From the NCBI GenBank assembly GCA_947598455.1, contig CANQFI010000040.1, positions 1 through 13,407 of the forward strand: DNA of 13,407 bases, written 5' to 3'. How positions within the stretch are numbered: the first letter of the stretch is position 1; the number at the start of each line of letters is the position of its first letter. The translations under genes and the position numbers were made by a program. The notes under the pieces are model-generated. The model was not told the DNA's origin. It saw nothing but the letters and a program-made list of their open reading frames with translations, and made no database searches. Positions 1 through 6,898 of the stretch are shown here, piece by piece. This stretch comes from an uncultured Bacilli bacterium. Its GTDB lineage: Bacteria > Bacillota_I > Bacilli_A > RF39 > UBA660.

Positions 1-693
1 CCTAAGAAAAGTAGTTCTGTTTTATTAGTTTTAGTAGTTATTCTTTTTATAGTTGCAATTGGTGGGGGAATTACTTATGTTGTTTTATCTGTATCTAAAA
101 ACAATGATGAAGTAGTAGAAAAAAAATATAAAAACACAAATGATTATGAAGATGATTCAGGTGGTAGTGATAATAATATAGCTGCTAACAATAACAACAA
201 TAATAACAGTAATAATCATACAAATACTATTACTAGTTATGGCTTTACTTATGAAAAATTAGCTGGTTTTAATTATACTGAAAGTACTGAAGGATTACTT
301 GTTAGTCCATTAGATGAATCATATGCAGTTTTACTAACTCCTATAGAAAATCCTTATCAATCTATTAAAACTCAACTTTTACAAGATTCCAGTTTGTATT
401 ATCAAGATGGTGTTATTTTAACAAATTTCCGTAGTGATTATTATTCTGGAGTTGATATGTTGATTTATGATGCATATGATTTACAGAGTGTTGGTTATAT
501 TTTAATAAGTGCTATTCCTAGTAAACAGGAATTTACAATGCATACAATGATTGTTTTTAATGAAAGTATTCGTGATGTTAGTGTTCTTAGTGATGTTGCT
601 AAAATAATTAAAAGTGCTGAATATGTAGGTAATTATTCAAGTTATGCTAAAGATTTAAATATTAATATACAGAATTTTTTAAAGGTTGATTAA
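1..693 (+). CDS. Membrane-anchored protein with Asn-rich linker (5' end outside window)
   Basis: The reading frame is open from the first base of the window to the TAA at 691-693, so the true start lies upstream; 230 codons are visible. A strongly hydrophobic stretch (visible residues about 7-31) looks like a single transmembrane helix. It is followed by a charged, low-complexity linker rich in Asn, Asp and Ser (about residues 35-77, encoded by aat/aac repeats around 165-225). The rest is a mixed, probably extracytoplasmic domain of about 150 residues. The Lys/Ser residues just before the helix suggest a cytoplasmic N-terminal part that is missing here; in Bacillota, proteins of this shape often carry an N-terminal zinc ribbon, but that cannot be seen. 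An internal TTG at 394 opens a shorter frame but has no ribosome binding site. I do not recognise the family. The next gene starts directly after the stop codon, so the two are probably co-transcribed. Confidence 0.85.
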   Translation, partial: PKKSSSVLLVLVVILFIVAIGGGITYVVLSVSKNNDEVVEKKYKNTNDYEDDSGGSDNNIAANNNNNNNSNNHTNTITSYGFTYEKLAGFNYTESTEGLLVSPLDESYAVLLTPIENPYQSIKTQLLQDSSLYYQDGVILTNFRSDYYSGVDMLIYDAYDLQSVGYILISAIPSKQEFTMHTMIVFNESIRDVSVLSDVAKIIKSAEYVGNYSSYAKDLNINIQNFLKVD

Positions 694-996
694 ATGAGTT
701 TTTATCGTGTTACTTATTATAATAAGGGAATATATAATGAATTAAAGAAGATAGTAGGTAAGGAAATCTGGTTAGAATTATTAAAAAAAGAAGAATTTAC
801 TTGGTTGCCTAAACCTCCTTCTTATGCTAGAAATAATAAATCTTATTTTACAGAAGAAGGTTTTATGGTATTTAAAGGTAAAACATTACCTTTGATAAGT
901 AATTATTTGAATGATAGTAAAATTAAAGTGGAAGTTGTTGATAATGTTAGTAATATTATTTATAAAGATGAATATCAGGTAGTAGTAAATTTATAG
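694..996 (+). CDS. Uncharacterized 100-aa protein
   Basis: The frame starts at ATG 694, immediately after the TAA of the preceding gene, with an AAAGG motif about 8 bases upstream inside that gene's end. This spacing indicates translational coupling in one operon. The product is 100 aa, soluble, and rich in Lys, Tyr and Asn. Two Trp-containing segments lie in the first half (around residues 26 and 37), and a beta-like alternating pattern runs to the C-terminus. No signal peptide, membrane segment or known motif is visible. It ends with TAG at 994-996. Function unknown; its coupling to a membrane-anchored neighbour is the only clue. Confidence 0.75.
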   Translation: MSFYRVTYYNKGIYNELKKIVGKEIWLELLKKEEFTWLPKPPSYARNNKSYFTEEGFMVFKGKTLPLISNYLNDSKIKVEVVDNVSNIIYKDEYQVVVNL

Positions 997-1003
997 AAAA
1001 AAT

Positions 1004-1028
1004 TGCTATGCGGGTAAGCGATAGTTTT
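1004..1028 (+). terminator. Possible weak terminator after the two-gene operon
   Basis: A short imperfect hairpin (CTATGC / GCgATAG with one bulged G, loop GGGTAA) begins 10 bases after the stop at 996 and runs into TTTT. It is a weak intrinsic terminator candidate because the stem is short and bulged. Confidence 0.3.
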
Positions 1029-1038
1029 AAGAAAAAAT

Positions 1039-1102
1039 AAATCCTTCTTTGATATAATAGATAATGTTTTGTTAACTAAAATCTAAAATCAGAGAAGGAT
1101 TT
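1039..1102. repeat. Inverted repeat, IS200-like left-end structure
   Basis: Two 15-base arms (1039-1053 and 1088-1102) are complementary at 14 of 15 positions, around a loop of 34 bases. The structure lies directly upstream of the tnpA relic. A TATAAT sits at the inner edge of the left arm. IS200-type elements are known to carry terminal or leader hairpins that attenuate tnpA. That this is such an element end is inferred from its position. Confidence 0.5.
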
Positions 1103-1106
1103 TTTT

Positions 1107-1276
1107 ATGAGATAAAAAATGATGACGAAAGTTCATTATCTTATGCAAAATGAAATTGTATGTATTATGTAGTTTTTATATCAAAATATCGAAATAAAAA
1201 AGTATATATATATGGACGAGATATTGATACTTATTTAAGAAGTTTGTGCGATTATAAGAAGGTTGAAATTATTTAA
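1107..1276 (+). pseudogene. tnpA: IS200-family tnpA transposase, decayed 5' fragment
   Basis: The frame at 1118-1276 translates to a peptide that follows the N-terminus of IS200 TnpA closely. It reads SSLSYAK, an in-frame TGA (1151-1153), then NCMYYVVFISKYRNKK, then RDIDTYLRSLCDYKKVEII. Family members read SLxHTKWNCKYHIVFxPKYRRK, followed later by LRxLCxxKxVxIIE. The TGA therefore falls exactly on the conserved Trp. The nearest ATG (1107) is out of frame, implying a small deletion just after the start. Everything after about residue 55 is lost, including the HUH motif and catalytic Tyr, so the gene cannot function. The relic's end overlaps the last codons of the convergent membrane-protein gene. 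Confidence 0.8.
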
Positions 1277-1910
1277 ACAAGAAAGAAATAAGTAAAAAAT
1301 ATATTATTCCAATTAAAGTTAATAGTAAAAAAGAACCGAAGAATGCTAATATTCCATATAAGATAGAAAAAATAATGCTTATTATTATACCTATAATAAT
1401 ACTTAAAATTATACAAATTAAAGCATAAATAGGAAGTGAAGTTTTTAAAAGCCATTTATAGTTATTTTTATTAAAAGTGGTTTTAGTGACATCATTTATT
1501 TCTTCTTTGACAGTATTACCAAAATCTTTTAGAACTTCTTTGTTATTTGGATTATATGTTGGATTTTGAAGTAGTTCTTTTTCATGAGCATTAATTTGTT
1601 TTAATTGTGAAACAAGAACAAAAGTTATTATTATAAAAAACATTAGACCTAAAATATAGTTTTTAGTAATAATTAAAATAATACCAATAATATAGAATAT
1701 GAGACATAAAATTATTAGTATAGGTTTTACTATTCGGGGATCGTCTGTTTCTATTGTTTTATATACTTGATATCCTTTAATATAGTGTTCGTTATGAAAA
1801 TCACTTTTTTGTTTATCAATGACAAAGCCGTCTTCAGGAGTGGTACTAGTTGTTGTTATTTCAACATATGTACCATCATCATTTATTTTTCTTTCAACTT
1901 TATTTTCCAT
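1269..1910 (-). CDS. Integral membrane protein, four predicted helices
   Basis: This 213-aa protein starts at an ATG (1910) with an AGGA motif about 8 bases upstream. The N-terminal ~60 residues are polar and probably cytoplasmic, with Thr-rich stretches. Two hydrophobic segments follow (about 62-82 and 85-104), then a charged loop (105-152), then two long Ile/Leu-rich segments (about 157-182 and 186-212). The protein ends almost inside the last helix with Phe-Lys. The stop codon (1269-1271) overlaps the end of the decayed IS200 fragment, so the original C-terminus may have been altered when that element inserted or was deleted. I do not recognise the family. It is downstream of dxs on the same strand but separated by a terminator and its own -10 element. 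Confidence 0.75.
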   Translation of the reverse strand: MENKVERKINDDGTYVEITTTSTTPEDGFVIDKQKSDFHNEHYIKGYQVYKTIETDDPRIVKPILIILCLIFYIIGIILIITKNYILGLMFFIIITFVLVSQLKQINAHEKELLQNPTYNPNNKEVLKDFGNTVKEEINDVTKTTFNKNNYKWLLKTSLPIYALICIILSIIIGIIISIIFSILYGILAFFGSFLLLTLIGIIYFLLISFLFK

Positions 1911-1930
1911 AATTATTCCTACTTTAATAT

Positions 1931-1936
1931 ATTATA
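1931..1936 (-). promoter_or_regulatory. -10 element for the membrane-protein gene
   Basis: A TATAAT reads on the - strand about 20 bases upstream of the ATG at 1910. The -35 region is poor (TAAAAT-like), so only the -10 is supported. Confidence 0.4.
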
Positions 1937-1963
1937 TCTAATTATTAAGGGATATTTTATAAA

Positions 1964-1992
1964 AATAAGCTTACCTTTACAGTAAGTTTATT
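1964..1992 (-). terminator. Intrinsic terminator of dxs
   Basis: Arms 1964-1974 and 1982-1992 pair over 11 bases with one mismatch around a 7-base loop. Read on the - strand, the hairpin is followed by ATTTTTAT. The stem includes the dxs stop codon (1988-1990), so transcription ends right at the gene's end. Confidence 0.7.
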
Positions 1993-3829
1993 TTAATAAT
2001 TTATCAATTTCTTCTTTAATTGATTTATTGTCTAAATGTTCTTGGGTATAAAGTTCTTCAATACTTCCTTGTTCAATAAATTTATCATCAAAACCTAATA
2101 TTTTTATTTGACCTTTATATCCTAAATTATTTAATGCGAGGAGAATATTGTTACCAAGGCCACCTTTTATTAAGTTATCTTCAAGAGTTAAAACATTATC
2201 GTTGGTTTTAACGATTTTCTTTAAAGCATCTAAATCTAGTGGTTTTATAAATGTAGCATTAATAATAGTTAAGTTTAAATCGTATTCATTATTTATTTGG
2301 CAAGCTTTTTGTACCATTTTACCTGTTGCAATAATAGTAATATTTTTACCTTTTGTTATGTATTCCCATTTACCTAATTTAACTTCTTTTAGTGGTTTCA
2401 TTTCCATGTAGTCACTTCCTCTTGGATAGCGGATTGCAATGGGGAAGTTTTGGTTTATTGACCACTTTAATAATATTTCAAGTTCGGCAATACATTTAGG
2501 AGATATGATGGTCATGTTAGGAATTATAGATAGGTATGATAAGTCAAAAATACCTTGATGAGTTTCACCATCATTTCCAACAATCCCAGCACGATCAATT
2601 GCAAAAACAACTGGTGAATTTTGCATACAAACATCATGGACTATTTGATCAAAACCTCTTTGTAGGAAAGTAGAATAAACTGCAAATACTGGTTTTAAGT
2701 TTGATACTGACATACCAGCAGCTAAAGTAACAGCATGTTCTTCAGAAATACCTACATCAAAGTAACGGTCAGGATATTTTTGAGCAAATTTTTCTAAACC
2801 AACTCCATCTTGCATAGCTGCTGTTATTGCAACAACTTTTTTATTACGAGCAGCTATATTAGTAAGAGCTTTGCCAAAAGCACTAGAATAGGTTTCTTTG
2901 CCACTAGATAGAATGCCGATTTCTTTATTAAATGCGGATACACCATGATATTTTTCAGGATTATCTTCAGCCAATTTATAACCTTTACCTTTTTTAGTTA
3001 CAGTATGAATTATAACAGGACCATCTATTTTTTTAGCTCTTTTTAAAACTTTTTCAATTTCATTAATGTTATGACCATCTATTGGACCAATATATGTTAA
3101 ACCCATATCTTCAAAATATTTGGAAGGTACTAAAGTTTTTCTAATACCATCTTTTATACGAGTTAAGAGATTAATGGATATAGTACCTAGTTTTGTATCA
3201 TCTAAGCAATATTTTATTTTATTTTTTAGTTTAATATATTTTTCATTTAAACTTAAGCGACTTAAGTAACTTGATAAACCACCAACATTACTAGATATAC
3301 TCATACCATTATCATTAAGAATAATAATTAATTTAGTTTTATTAAAACCTAAATCATTAATGGCTTCTAAAGACATACCATTAGAAATTGCTCCATCGCC
3401 AATTACAGCAACAATATTGTATTTTTCTTTATGTATGTCGCGGGCTCTTGCCATTCCAAGAGTGGCACTAATTGATGTACTACTATGACCAGTTTCAAAA
3501 TAATCATATGGACTTTCTTTTTTATAAGGGAAACCTCTTAAACCCTTATATTTTCTTAGATTATCGAAAGAGTCTTTGCGACCTGTTAATATTTTATATA
3601 CATAACTTTGATGACCAACATCAAAAACAATTTTGTCATATTCGAAATTAAAAATATCGCAAAGACTGATTGTTAGTTCAACAATTCCTAAGTTTGATGC
3701 TAGATGACCACCATTTTTAGATACTTTATCAATTAAAAATTCTCTTATTTCATTAGCAAGTTCTTTTTTTTCTGTTAAATTTAATTTTTTGATATCATTG
3801 ATGTTTTTAATTTTATCTAGTTGTTTCAT
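1988..3829 (-). CDS. dxs: 1-deoxy-D-xylulose-5-phosphate synthase
   Basis: DXS condenses pyruvate and glyceraldehyde 3-phosphate, with thiamine diphosphate, to give 1-deoxyxylulose 5-phosphate. This is the first step of the MEP isoprenoid pathway and also feeds thiamine and pyridoxal synthesis. The 613-aa length is normal. Visible landmarks are the N-terminal GGHLASNLG (about residues 40-48), the thiamine-diphosphate motif starting GDG (about 144-146) and closing with the LNDNGMS segment (about 171-177). The transketolase-type domain follows, with GISEEHA (about 360-366, catalytic Glu) and DGETHQG (about 420-426), then a C-terminal transketolase domain. I place the start at ATG 3829, because the GGGGTGA just upstream is the ribosome binding site. 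A GTG at 3838 lies inside that site and would add only three residues. No other MEP-pathway gene is adjacent; the gene has its own promoter and terminator. Confidence 0.97.
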   Translation of the reverse strand: MKQLDKIKNINDIKKLNLTEKKELANEIREFLIDKVSKNGGHLASNLGIVELTISLCDIFNFEYDKIVFDVGHQSYVYKILTGRKDSFDNLRKYKGLRGFPYKKESPYDYFETGHSSTSISATLGMARARDIHKEKYNIVAVIGDGAISNGMSLEAINDLGFNKTKLIIILNDNGMSISSNVGGLSSYLSRLSLNEKYIKLKNKIKYCLDDTKLGTISINLLTRIKDGIRKTLVPSKYFEDMGLTYIGPIDGHNINEIEKVLKRAKKIDGPVIIHTVTKKGKGYKLAEDNPEKYHGVSAFNKEIGILSSGKETYSSAFGKALTNIAARNKKVVAITAAMQDGVGLEKFAQKYPDRYFDVGISEEHAVTLAAGMSVSNLKPVFAVYSTFLQRGFDQIVHDVCMQNSPVVFAIDRAGIVGNDGETHQGIFDLSYLSIIPNMTIISPKCIAELEILLKWSINQNFPIAIRYPRGSDYMEMKPLKEVKLGKWEYITKGKNITIIATGKMVQKACQINNEYDLNLTIINATFIKPLDLDALKKIVKTNDNVLTLEDNLIKGGLGNNILLALNNLGYKGQIKILGFDDKFIEQGSIEELYTQEHLDNKSIKEEIDKLLK

Positions 3830-3905
3830 AAAATTCACCCCATGAATCTCTTTGATTAATTACATTAACACAAATAGAGTAAAACTTCTAGTAAATACAG
3901 ATTTG

Positions 3906-3935
3906 ATTATAACATTTTATACTAATTGTTTACAA
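3906..3935 (-). promoter_or_regulatory. Promoter of dxs
   Basis: On the - strand, TTGTAA (3930-3935) and TATAAT (3906-3911) are separated by 18 bases. This places the start of transcription about 70 bases upstream of the dxs ATG. No riboswitch-like structure was recognised in that leader. Confidence 0.6.
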
Positions 3936-4123
3936 ATTATTAATTATTAACAAGAAAAAAAGCTAGTAACTAGTCTTAATTATCTAATAATCATATCTTC
4001 GTTATTTTGGTTGTACCGATAAAGTTAATAATACTCCTAAGTGTTTTTCAATTCTTTCAGTATATTTTTTAGCATATTGCTAATTACTTGACAAATTTTG
4101 AATAATTAAAAGATAAAACTAAC

Positions 4124-5002
4124 TTATTTTTTGGGGTCTTTTTTATGTTCTAATAAATATTGTTCATTAGGATTAGTTTGATTTGAGATAAAGTTAAATA
4201 TTTTTTTAATTGTTAATAAGTTTTCGGAACTTGTAGTAGTTGATGAAATTAATTGAAGTTTTTGTACAATATCTTTATAGTTTTCAGGGTCTATTTTATA
4301 GGCTTTTAAGTACTTTAAAATATCAGAATATCTTTGAGTATATAGTAAGATTTTAATATCTGATGTATTTAAATGAGGAAGAATATTTCTTTGAACTTCT
4401 AGTAGGTTATATAAAGGTATATCTTTTATATTATTAATATATGTATCAAAGCATTCTATTACACCAAGAAAACCATTAGTTAAAGAACTAATGCTCATTA
4501 GATTGTCATATTTTTTATAATCTTTTTTATTTAAAGAAGGGATAAATTCAGCCATTAATCTATAATGTTGATATTTACAAAAGTAGTTTGGGTCTAACGA
4601 ATCATCAACAATGCCAAACCAAACAATATTATAAGGAGAATTATGTAGATATCTTTCTTCAAAAATTTTAGTTTTATTAAAGTTATTGTAATTATTTGGT
4701 AATGGTTGGCATTTTTTAGTATAAAAATTATAAGTTCCAGATAAGTAAGTTGCATCATCTAAAAGGAAATTAGCTTTTAAATTACGAGCTAGTATAGTCA
4801 TATATTTATCTAAAGTAGGTGATGGAACTTCAACATGGGTTGAGATGTTTATGATAACTTTATGAGCGGAGAATATAGTTTTTAATTTGCAAAGTTGCCT
4901 CATAAAAATTTGAGCTGTTTCATCAGTCATATTATCTAATGTTCCTTGTAAATCAAGCATTATAATAATTGCTTTTTCTTTTTCAGTTTTTAGTTTTGTC
5001 AT
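4124..5002 (-). CDS. Uncharacterized 292-aa protein with HAD-like motifs
   Basis: The ATG at 5002 follows AAAGGA at good spacing, and a clear promoter lies upstream. The protein is soluble. After a charged start it has a hydrophobic strand leading into DLQGTLD (residues 17-23), which resembles HAD motif I (DxDGT) except that the second Asp is Gln. A second hydrophobic strand ends in NIST (52-55), as in HAD motif II, and WFGIVDDSLD (128-137) resembles HAD motif IV. The C-terminal ~120 residues look helical and polar. Taken together this suggests a HAD-fold protein with an altered active site, which might bind rather than hydrolyse phosphate. The family assignment is inferred from motifs only, and I do not recognise the gene. 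The neighbours (dxs, dehydrogenase) do not point to a role. Confidence 0.8.
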   Translation of the reverse strand: MTKLKTEKEKAIIIMLDLQGTLDNMTDETAQIFMRQLCKLKTIFSAHKVIINISTHVEVPSPTLDKYMTILARNLKANFLLDDATYLSGTYNFYTKKCQPLPNNYNNFNKTKIFEERYLHNSPYNIVWFGIVDDSLDPNYFCKYQHYRLMAEFIPSLNKKDYKKYDNLMSISSLTNGFLGVIECFDTYINNIKDIPLYNLLEVQRNILPHLNTSDIKILLYTQRYSDILKYLKAYKIDPENYKDIVQKLQLISSTTTSSENLLTIKKIFNFISNQTNPNEQYLLEHKKDPKK

Positions 5003-5052
5003 AATTTATTCCTTTTATTTATCTAATTCATTTAGATGCTTTTAATATTATG

Positions 5053-5081
5053 ATTATAACTTAATAAGTATTTATAAACAA
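5053..5081 (-). promoter_or_regulatory. Promoter of the HAD-like gene
   Basis: On the - strand, TTGTTT (5076-5081) and TATAAT (5053-5058) are separated by exactly 17 bases, about 50 bases upstream of the ATG at 5002. It lies just past the dehydrogenase terminator, so the gene is its own transcription unit. Confidence 0.65.
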
Positions 5082-5082
5082 T

Positions 5083-5107
5083 AAAAAATAATGCTTTAAG
5101 CATTATT
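5083..5107 (-). terminator. Intrinsic terminator of the dehydrogenase gene
   Basis: Perfect 10-base arms (5087-5096 and 5098-5107) form an AT-rich hairpin. Read on the - strand, it is followed by a run of U residues (TTTTATTG). The stop codon (5103-5105) lies within the stem. Confidence 0.65.
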
Positions 5108-6128
5108 TTTGGGGATCAATTAAGATTTTAATTGCATCATCGCTACCAGATGTTAGTCTTTCATAAGCATTTTGAACACCATCTAGACCAATGATATCAT
5201 CGACAAATTTTAACATGTCGATTTGGCGAGTAGACATTAAGTCAATACATTCTTTGAATTCATCGATAGTATAACCAATTGCTCCAAGTACTTTAAGTTC
5301 ATGCATTACAATTAAAGCTGATGGAATAGTAATACTTTCCATGGATACACCAACCATTACAACAGTACCATTTGGTTTAGCCATAGCTAAGGCAGTACTA
5401 ACAGCAGCTGAGTTACCAGAGCAATCAAAAACTACGTCATATCCAAATGGGCAATTTTTACGGGCTTTTTCCATAAAATTAGGATCTTTGGCGTTGAAGA
5501 ATTCATCGGCACATTTTAATGTAACACATTTTTCACCGCGGGCTTCGTTTGTTTCACTAACAGCGACATATGAAGCACCATTCATTTTAGCAAACATTGC
5601 ACAGATGTCACCAATAATACCTGCGCCGATAACTAGAACATTAGAGCCTATTTTAATATCAGCTAAATTAACCGCATGTAAACCAACAGCAGTTGGTTCA
5701 ACCATCGCAACTTCAGAATCAGTAATATTACTTGGGACTTTAATAACTAAGTCAGGTCTTACTGAGGTTTTTTCTGCATAAGCTCCAGGATTAGTTAATG
5801 ATAATCCAACGGCATTATTCCATGTTTCAGGACAGTATTGAGGGTTACCACTTAGACAAGCTGGACAGTGACCGCAAGGGGAAATTGGTAAACCTGTAAC
5901 ACGATCACCGATTTTTAAATCTTTACGATTACCAGGATTTATGACGGTACCACAAAATTCATGCCCCATTACTAAGCCTTCGGGAGCGCCCATAACCCAG
6001 TAATGAATGTCAGAACCACATATACCTGCTTTTTTTACATCAATAACAACTGAACCATTTTCAGATTTTGGTTCATTTATTTTACTTACTTCAAATTTTT
6101 TTAAGCCTTTTAAAGAAACACATTTCAT
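5103..6128 (-). CDS. Zinc-dependent alcohol/polyol dehydrogenase (MDR superfamily)
   Basis: This 341-aa protein is a medium-chain dehydrogenase/reductase of the sorbitol, threonine or butanediol dehydrogenase type. It oxidises a secondary alcohol with NAD in the cytoplasm; the substrate cannot be read from sequence. Catalytic-zinc ligands are visible as Cys37 (in GICGSDIH), His56-Glu57 (GHE) and Glu144 (VEP). Structural zinc is supported by four Cys at 85, 88, 91 and 99 with the usual 2-2-7 spacing. The Rossmann fold shows GAGIIG (168-173), with an acidic residue at the end of the second strand (Glu192), which favours NAD over NADP. The start is ATG 6128, with AAAGGAG upstream at about 9 bases; a TTG at 6137 overlaps this site and is rejected. 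The gene is monocistronic, with a terminator at its end, and is divergent from the tRNA gene. Confidence 0.92.
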   Translation of the reverse strand: MKCVSLKGLKKFEVSKINEPKSENGSVVIDVKKAGICGSDIHYWVMGAPEGLVMGHEFCGTVINPGNRKDLKIGDRVTGLPISPCGHCPACLSGNPQYCPETWNNAVGLSLTNPGAYAEKTSVRPDLVIKVPSNITDSEVAMVEPTAVGLHAVNLADIKIGSNVLVIGAGIIGDICAMFAKMNGASYVAVSETNEARGEKCVTLKCADEFFNAKDPNFMEKARKNCPFGYDVVFDCSGNSAAVSTALAMAKPNGTVVMVGVSMESITIPSALIVMHELKVLGAIGYTIDEFKECIDLMSTRQIDMLKFVDDIIGLDGVQNAYERLTSGSDDAIKILIDPQK

Positions 6129-6155
6129 TATAGCCAACTCCTTTATTCTAAATGT

Positions 6156-6161
6156 ATTATA
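6156..6161 (-). promoter_or_regulatory. -10 element of the dehydrogenase gene
   Basis: GATATAATAC on the - strand lies about 28 bases upstream of the ATG at 6128 and just before the ribosome binding site. The region further upstream is a run of A/T without a convincing -35. Confidence 0.45.
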
Positions 6162-6214
6162 TCATTAATTAAAAAAAATATTTCTAAAATATTTCTATTT
6201 TTAAAAAAAATGTG

Positions 6215-6220
6215 TATAAT
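6215..6220 (+). promoter_or_regulatory. -10 element of the tRNA gene
   Basis: TATAAT ends 8 bases before the first base of the tRNA. The matching -35 position (TTTCTA, 6192-6197) is weak. Confidence 0.45.
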
Positions 6221-6228
6221 TTACTTAG

Positions 6229-6303
6229 GCCGACTTAGCACAGTGGTAGTGCAACGCCCTCGTAACGCGTAGGTCACTGGTTCAAATCCGGTAGTCGGCA
6301 CCA
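6229..6303 (+). tRNA. tRNA-Thr (anticodon CGT), CCA encoded
   Basis: A complete cloverleaf of 75 bases can be drawn. The acceptor stem is GCCGACT / AGTCGGC (6229-6235 with 6293-6299). The D stem is GCAC/GTGC. The anticodon arm is 6254-6270, with loop CTCGTAA and anticodon CGT at 6261-6263. The T stem is ACTGG/CCGGT with loop TTCAAAT. Discriminator A6300 is followed by CCA at 6301-6303. The innermost anticodon-stem pair is a C-C mismatch (6258/6266). The anticodon reads ACG threonine codons. An intrinsic terminator follows 40 bases later, and the decayed mobile region starts just beyond. Confidence 0.93.
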
Positions 6304-6314
6304 TTGACGAATCT

Positions 6315-6331
6315 GTTCGAATTATTCGAAC
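6315..6331. repeat. Perfect inverted repeat after the tRNA
   Basis: GTTCGAA and TTCGAAC are separated by TTA, followed by TTTTAG. It may be part of the tRNA terminator region or a remnant of an element junction. Confidence 0.5.
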
Positions 6332-6344
6332 TTTTAGATAGATA

Positions 6345-6368
6345 TCAATCAGAAATGATTGATTTTTT
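6345..6368 (+). terminator. Intrinsic terminator of tRNA-Thr
   Basis: TCAATCA-GAAA-TGATTGA forms a perfect 7-bp stem with a GAAA tetraloop, followed by TTTTTT. This is a textbook rho-independent terminator. Confidence 0.85.
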
Positions 6369-6405
6369 CGTTTTATAATAAAAAATCATAGAAAGGTTGG
6401 TGTCT

Positions 6406-6677
6406 ATGATAAAAATAATTAAAGAAGAAATTGAGATTGATGAATATTTAGTTTCTAGATTAAATGTTATATGTGATTTGTGTAATACTACTTTCTCAAT
6501 AGAAAATGGTAGTATTAGGAAAATAAATATACTAATTTAACTTATATTGAATCACATAGAATTATTATTAATAATAAACTGTATCTAGCATTTAATTATT
6601 CAAATGAAATCTATGAGCATAATTTTGGTAAAAAGGTAAAACTATTAGAACTAGAACAATATATAAAAGAAAACTAA
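6406..6677 (+). pseudogene. Small accessory protein gene, frameshifted
   Basis: ATG 6406 has an AAAGG about 9 bases upstream and opens a frame of 44 codons to TAA 6538-6540. From about 6523 the next frame stays open to TAA 6675-6677 with similar codon use, giving about 50 further residues. A single-base deletion near 6515-6530, in a run of A, would join both parts into a protein of about 90 aa. The first half has two Cys two residues apart in a CDLC pattern; the second is rich in Ile, Asn and Tyr. I do not recognise it. Its place at the start of the mobile region suggests an element accessory gene. Confidence 0.5.
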
Positions 6678-6691
6678 ATATTAGTACCCTA

Positions 6692-6743
6692 ATCAGTGTA
6701 TTGACTAATTCTAAAAAAGTAATATTATAAATGATCAGTGTAT
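6692..6743. repeat. 10-bp direct repeat framing a promoter
   Basis: ATCAGTGTAT occurs at 6692-6701 and again at 6734-6743, 42 bases apart (about four helical turns). The first copy touches the -35 hexamer and the second lies just past the -10, the arrangement expected of paired operator sites. No binding protein is known from the sequence. Confidence 0.5.
6701..6728 (+). promoter_or_regulatory. Promoter of the recombinase operon
   Basis: TTGACT (6701-6706) and TATTAT (6723-6728) are separated by 16 bases, upstream of the 21-aa ORF and the serine recombinase stump. Confidence 0.5.
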
Positions 6744-6772
6744 AGGTATACTCTAGAAATGGAGGTACATCT

Positions 6773-6838
6773 ATGAAATATAAACACAATATATCGGAAA
6801 AATATAATATTGAATTATTAGAGGAGTTAGTAGTATAG
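6773..6838 (+). CDS. Short ORF of 21 aa before the recombinase
   Basis: ATG 6773 is preceded by GGAGG at an ideal distance of 7 bases. The frame encodes 21 residues, mostly charged and Leu/Glu-rich towards the end, and stops at TAG 6836-6838. It could be a genuine small leader peptide, since its stop lies in the first arm of a terminator-like hairpin, or the start of a longer gene cut by a nonsense change. The strong ribosome binding site is the main evidence. Confidence 0.4.
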   Translation: MKYKHNISEKYNIELLEELVV

Positions 6839-6880
6839 TATTTAGACTTTATTAAATACTATTGTTTCCTCTTTTTTAGT
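6835..6880 (+). terminator. Terminator/attenuator before the recombinase
   Basis: Perfect 10-base arms (6835-6844 and 6853-6862) enclose an 8-base loop. A GAGGA upstream can pair with TCCTC downstream to lengthen the stem, and TTTTTT follows at 6872-6877. The hairpin begins inside the stop codon of the short ORF and ends just before the recombinase ribosome binding site. Confidence 0.55.
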
Positions 6881-6898
6881 AAAAGGAGTTGAGTTTTA

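Noticed and set aside
165..225. Short repeated units (aat/aac) suggesting a CRISPR or tandem-repeat array
   Set aside because: They are an in-frame Asn-rich linker of a coding region; there are no spacers and no fixed repeat length.
4002..4079. A 25-codon open stretch on the - strand upstream of dxs, reading QYAKKYTERIEKHLGVLL
   Set aside because: It has no start codon or ribosome binding site and is too short to assign; it could be a gene remnant but cannot be distinguished from chance.
5341..5781. A 146-codon + strand reading frame
   Set aside because: It lies entirely antisense within the well-supported dehydrogenase gene and has no ribosome binding site or recognisable motif.
6592..6789. 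A hydrophobic 65-codon - strand reading frame
   Set aside because: It runs antisense across the frameshifted small gene, the promoter and the short ORF; the hydrophobicity arises from A/T-rich codons read in reverse.
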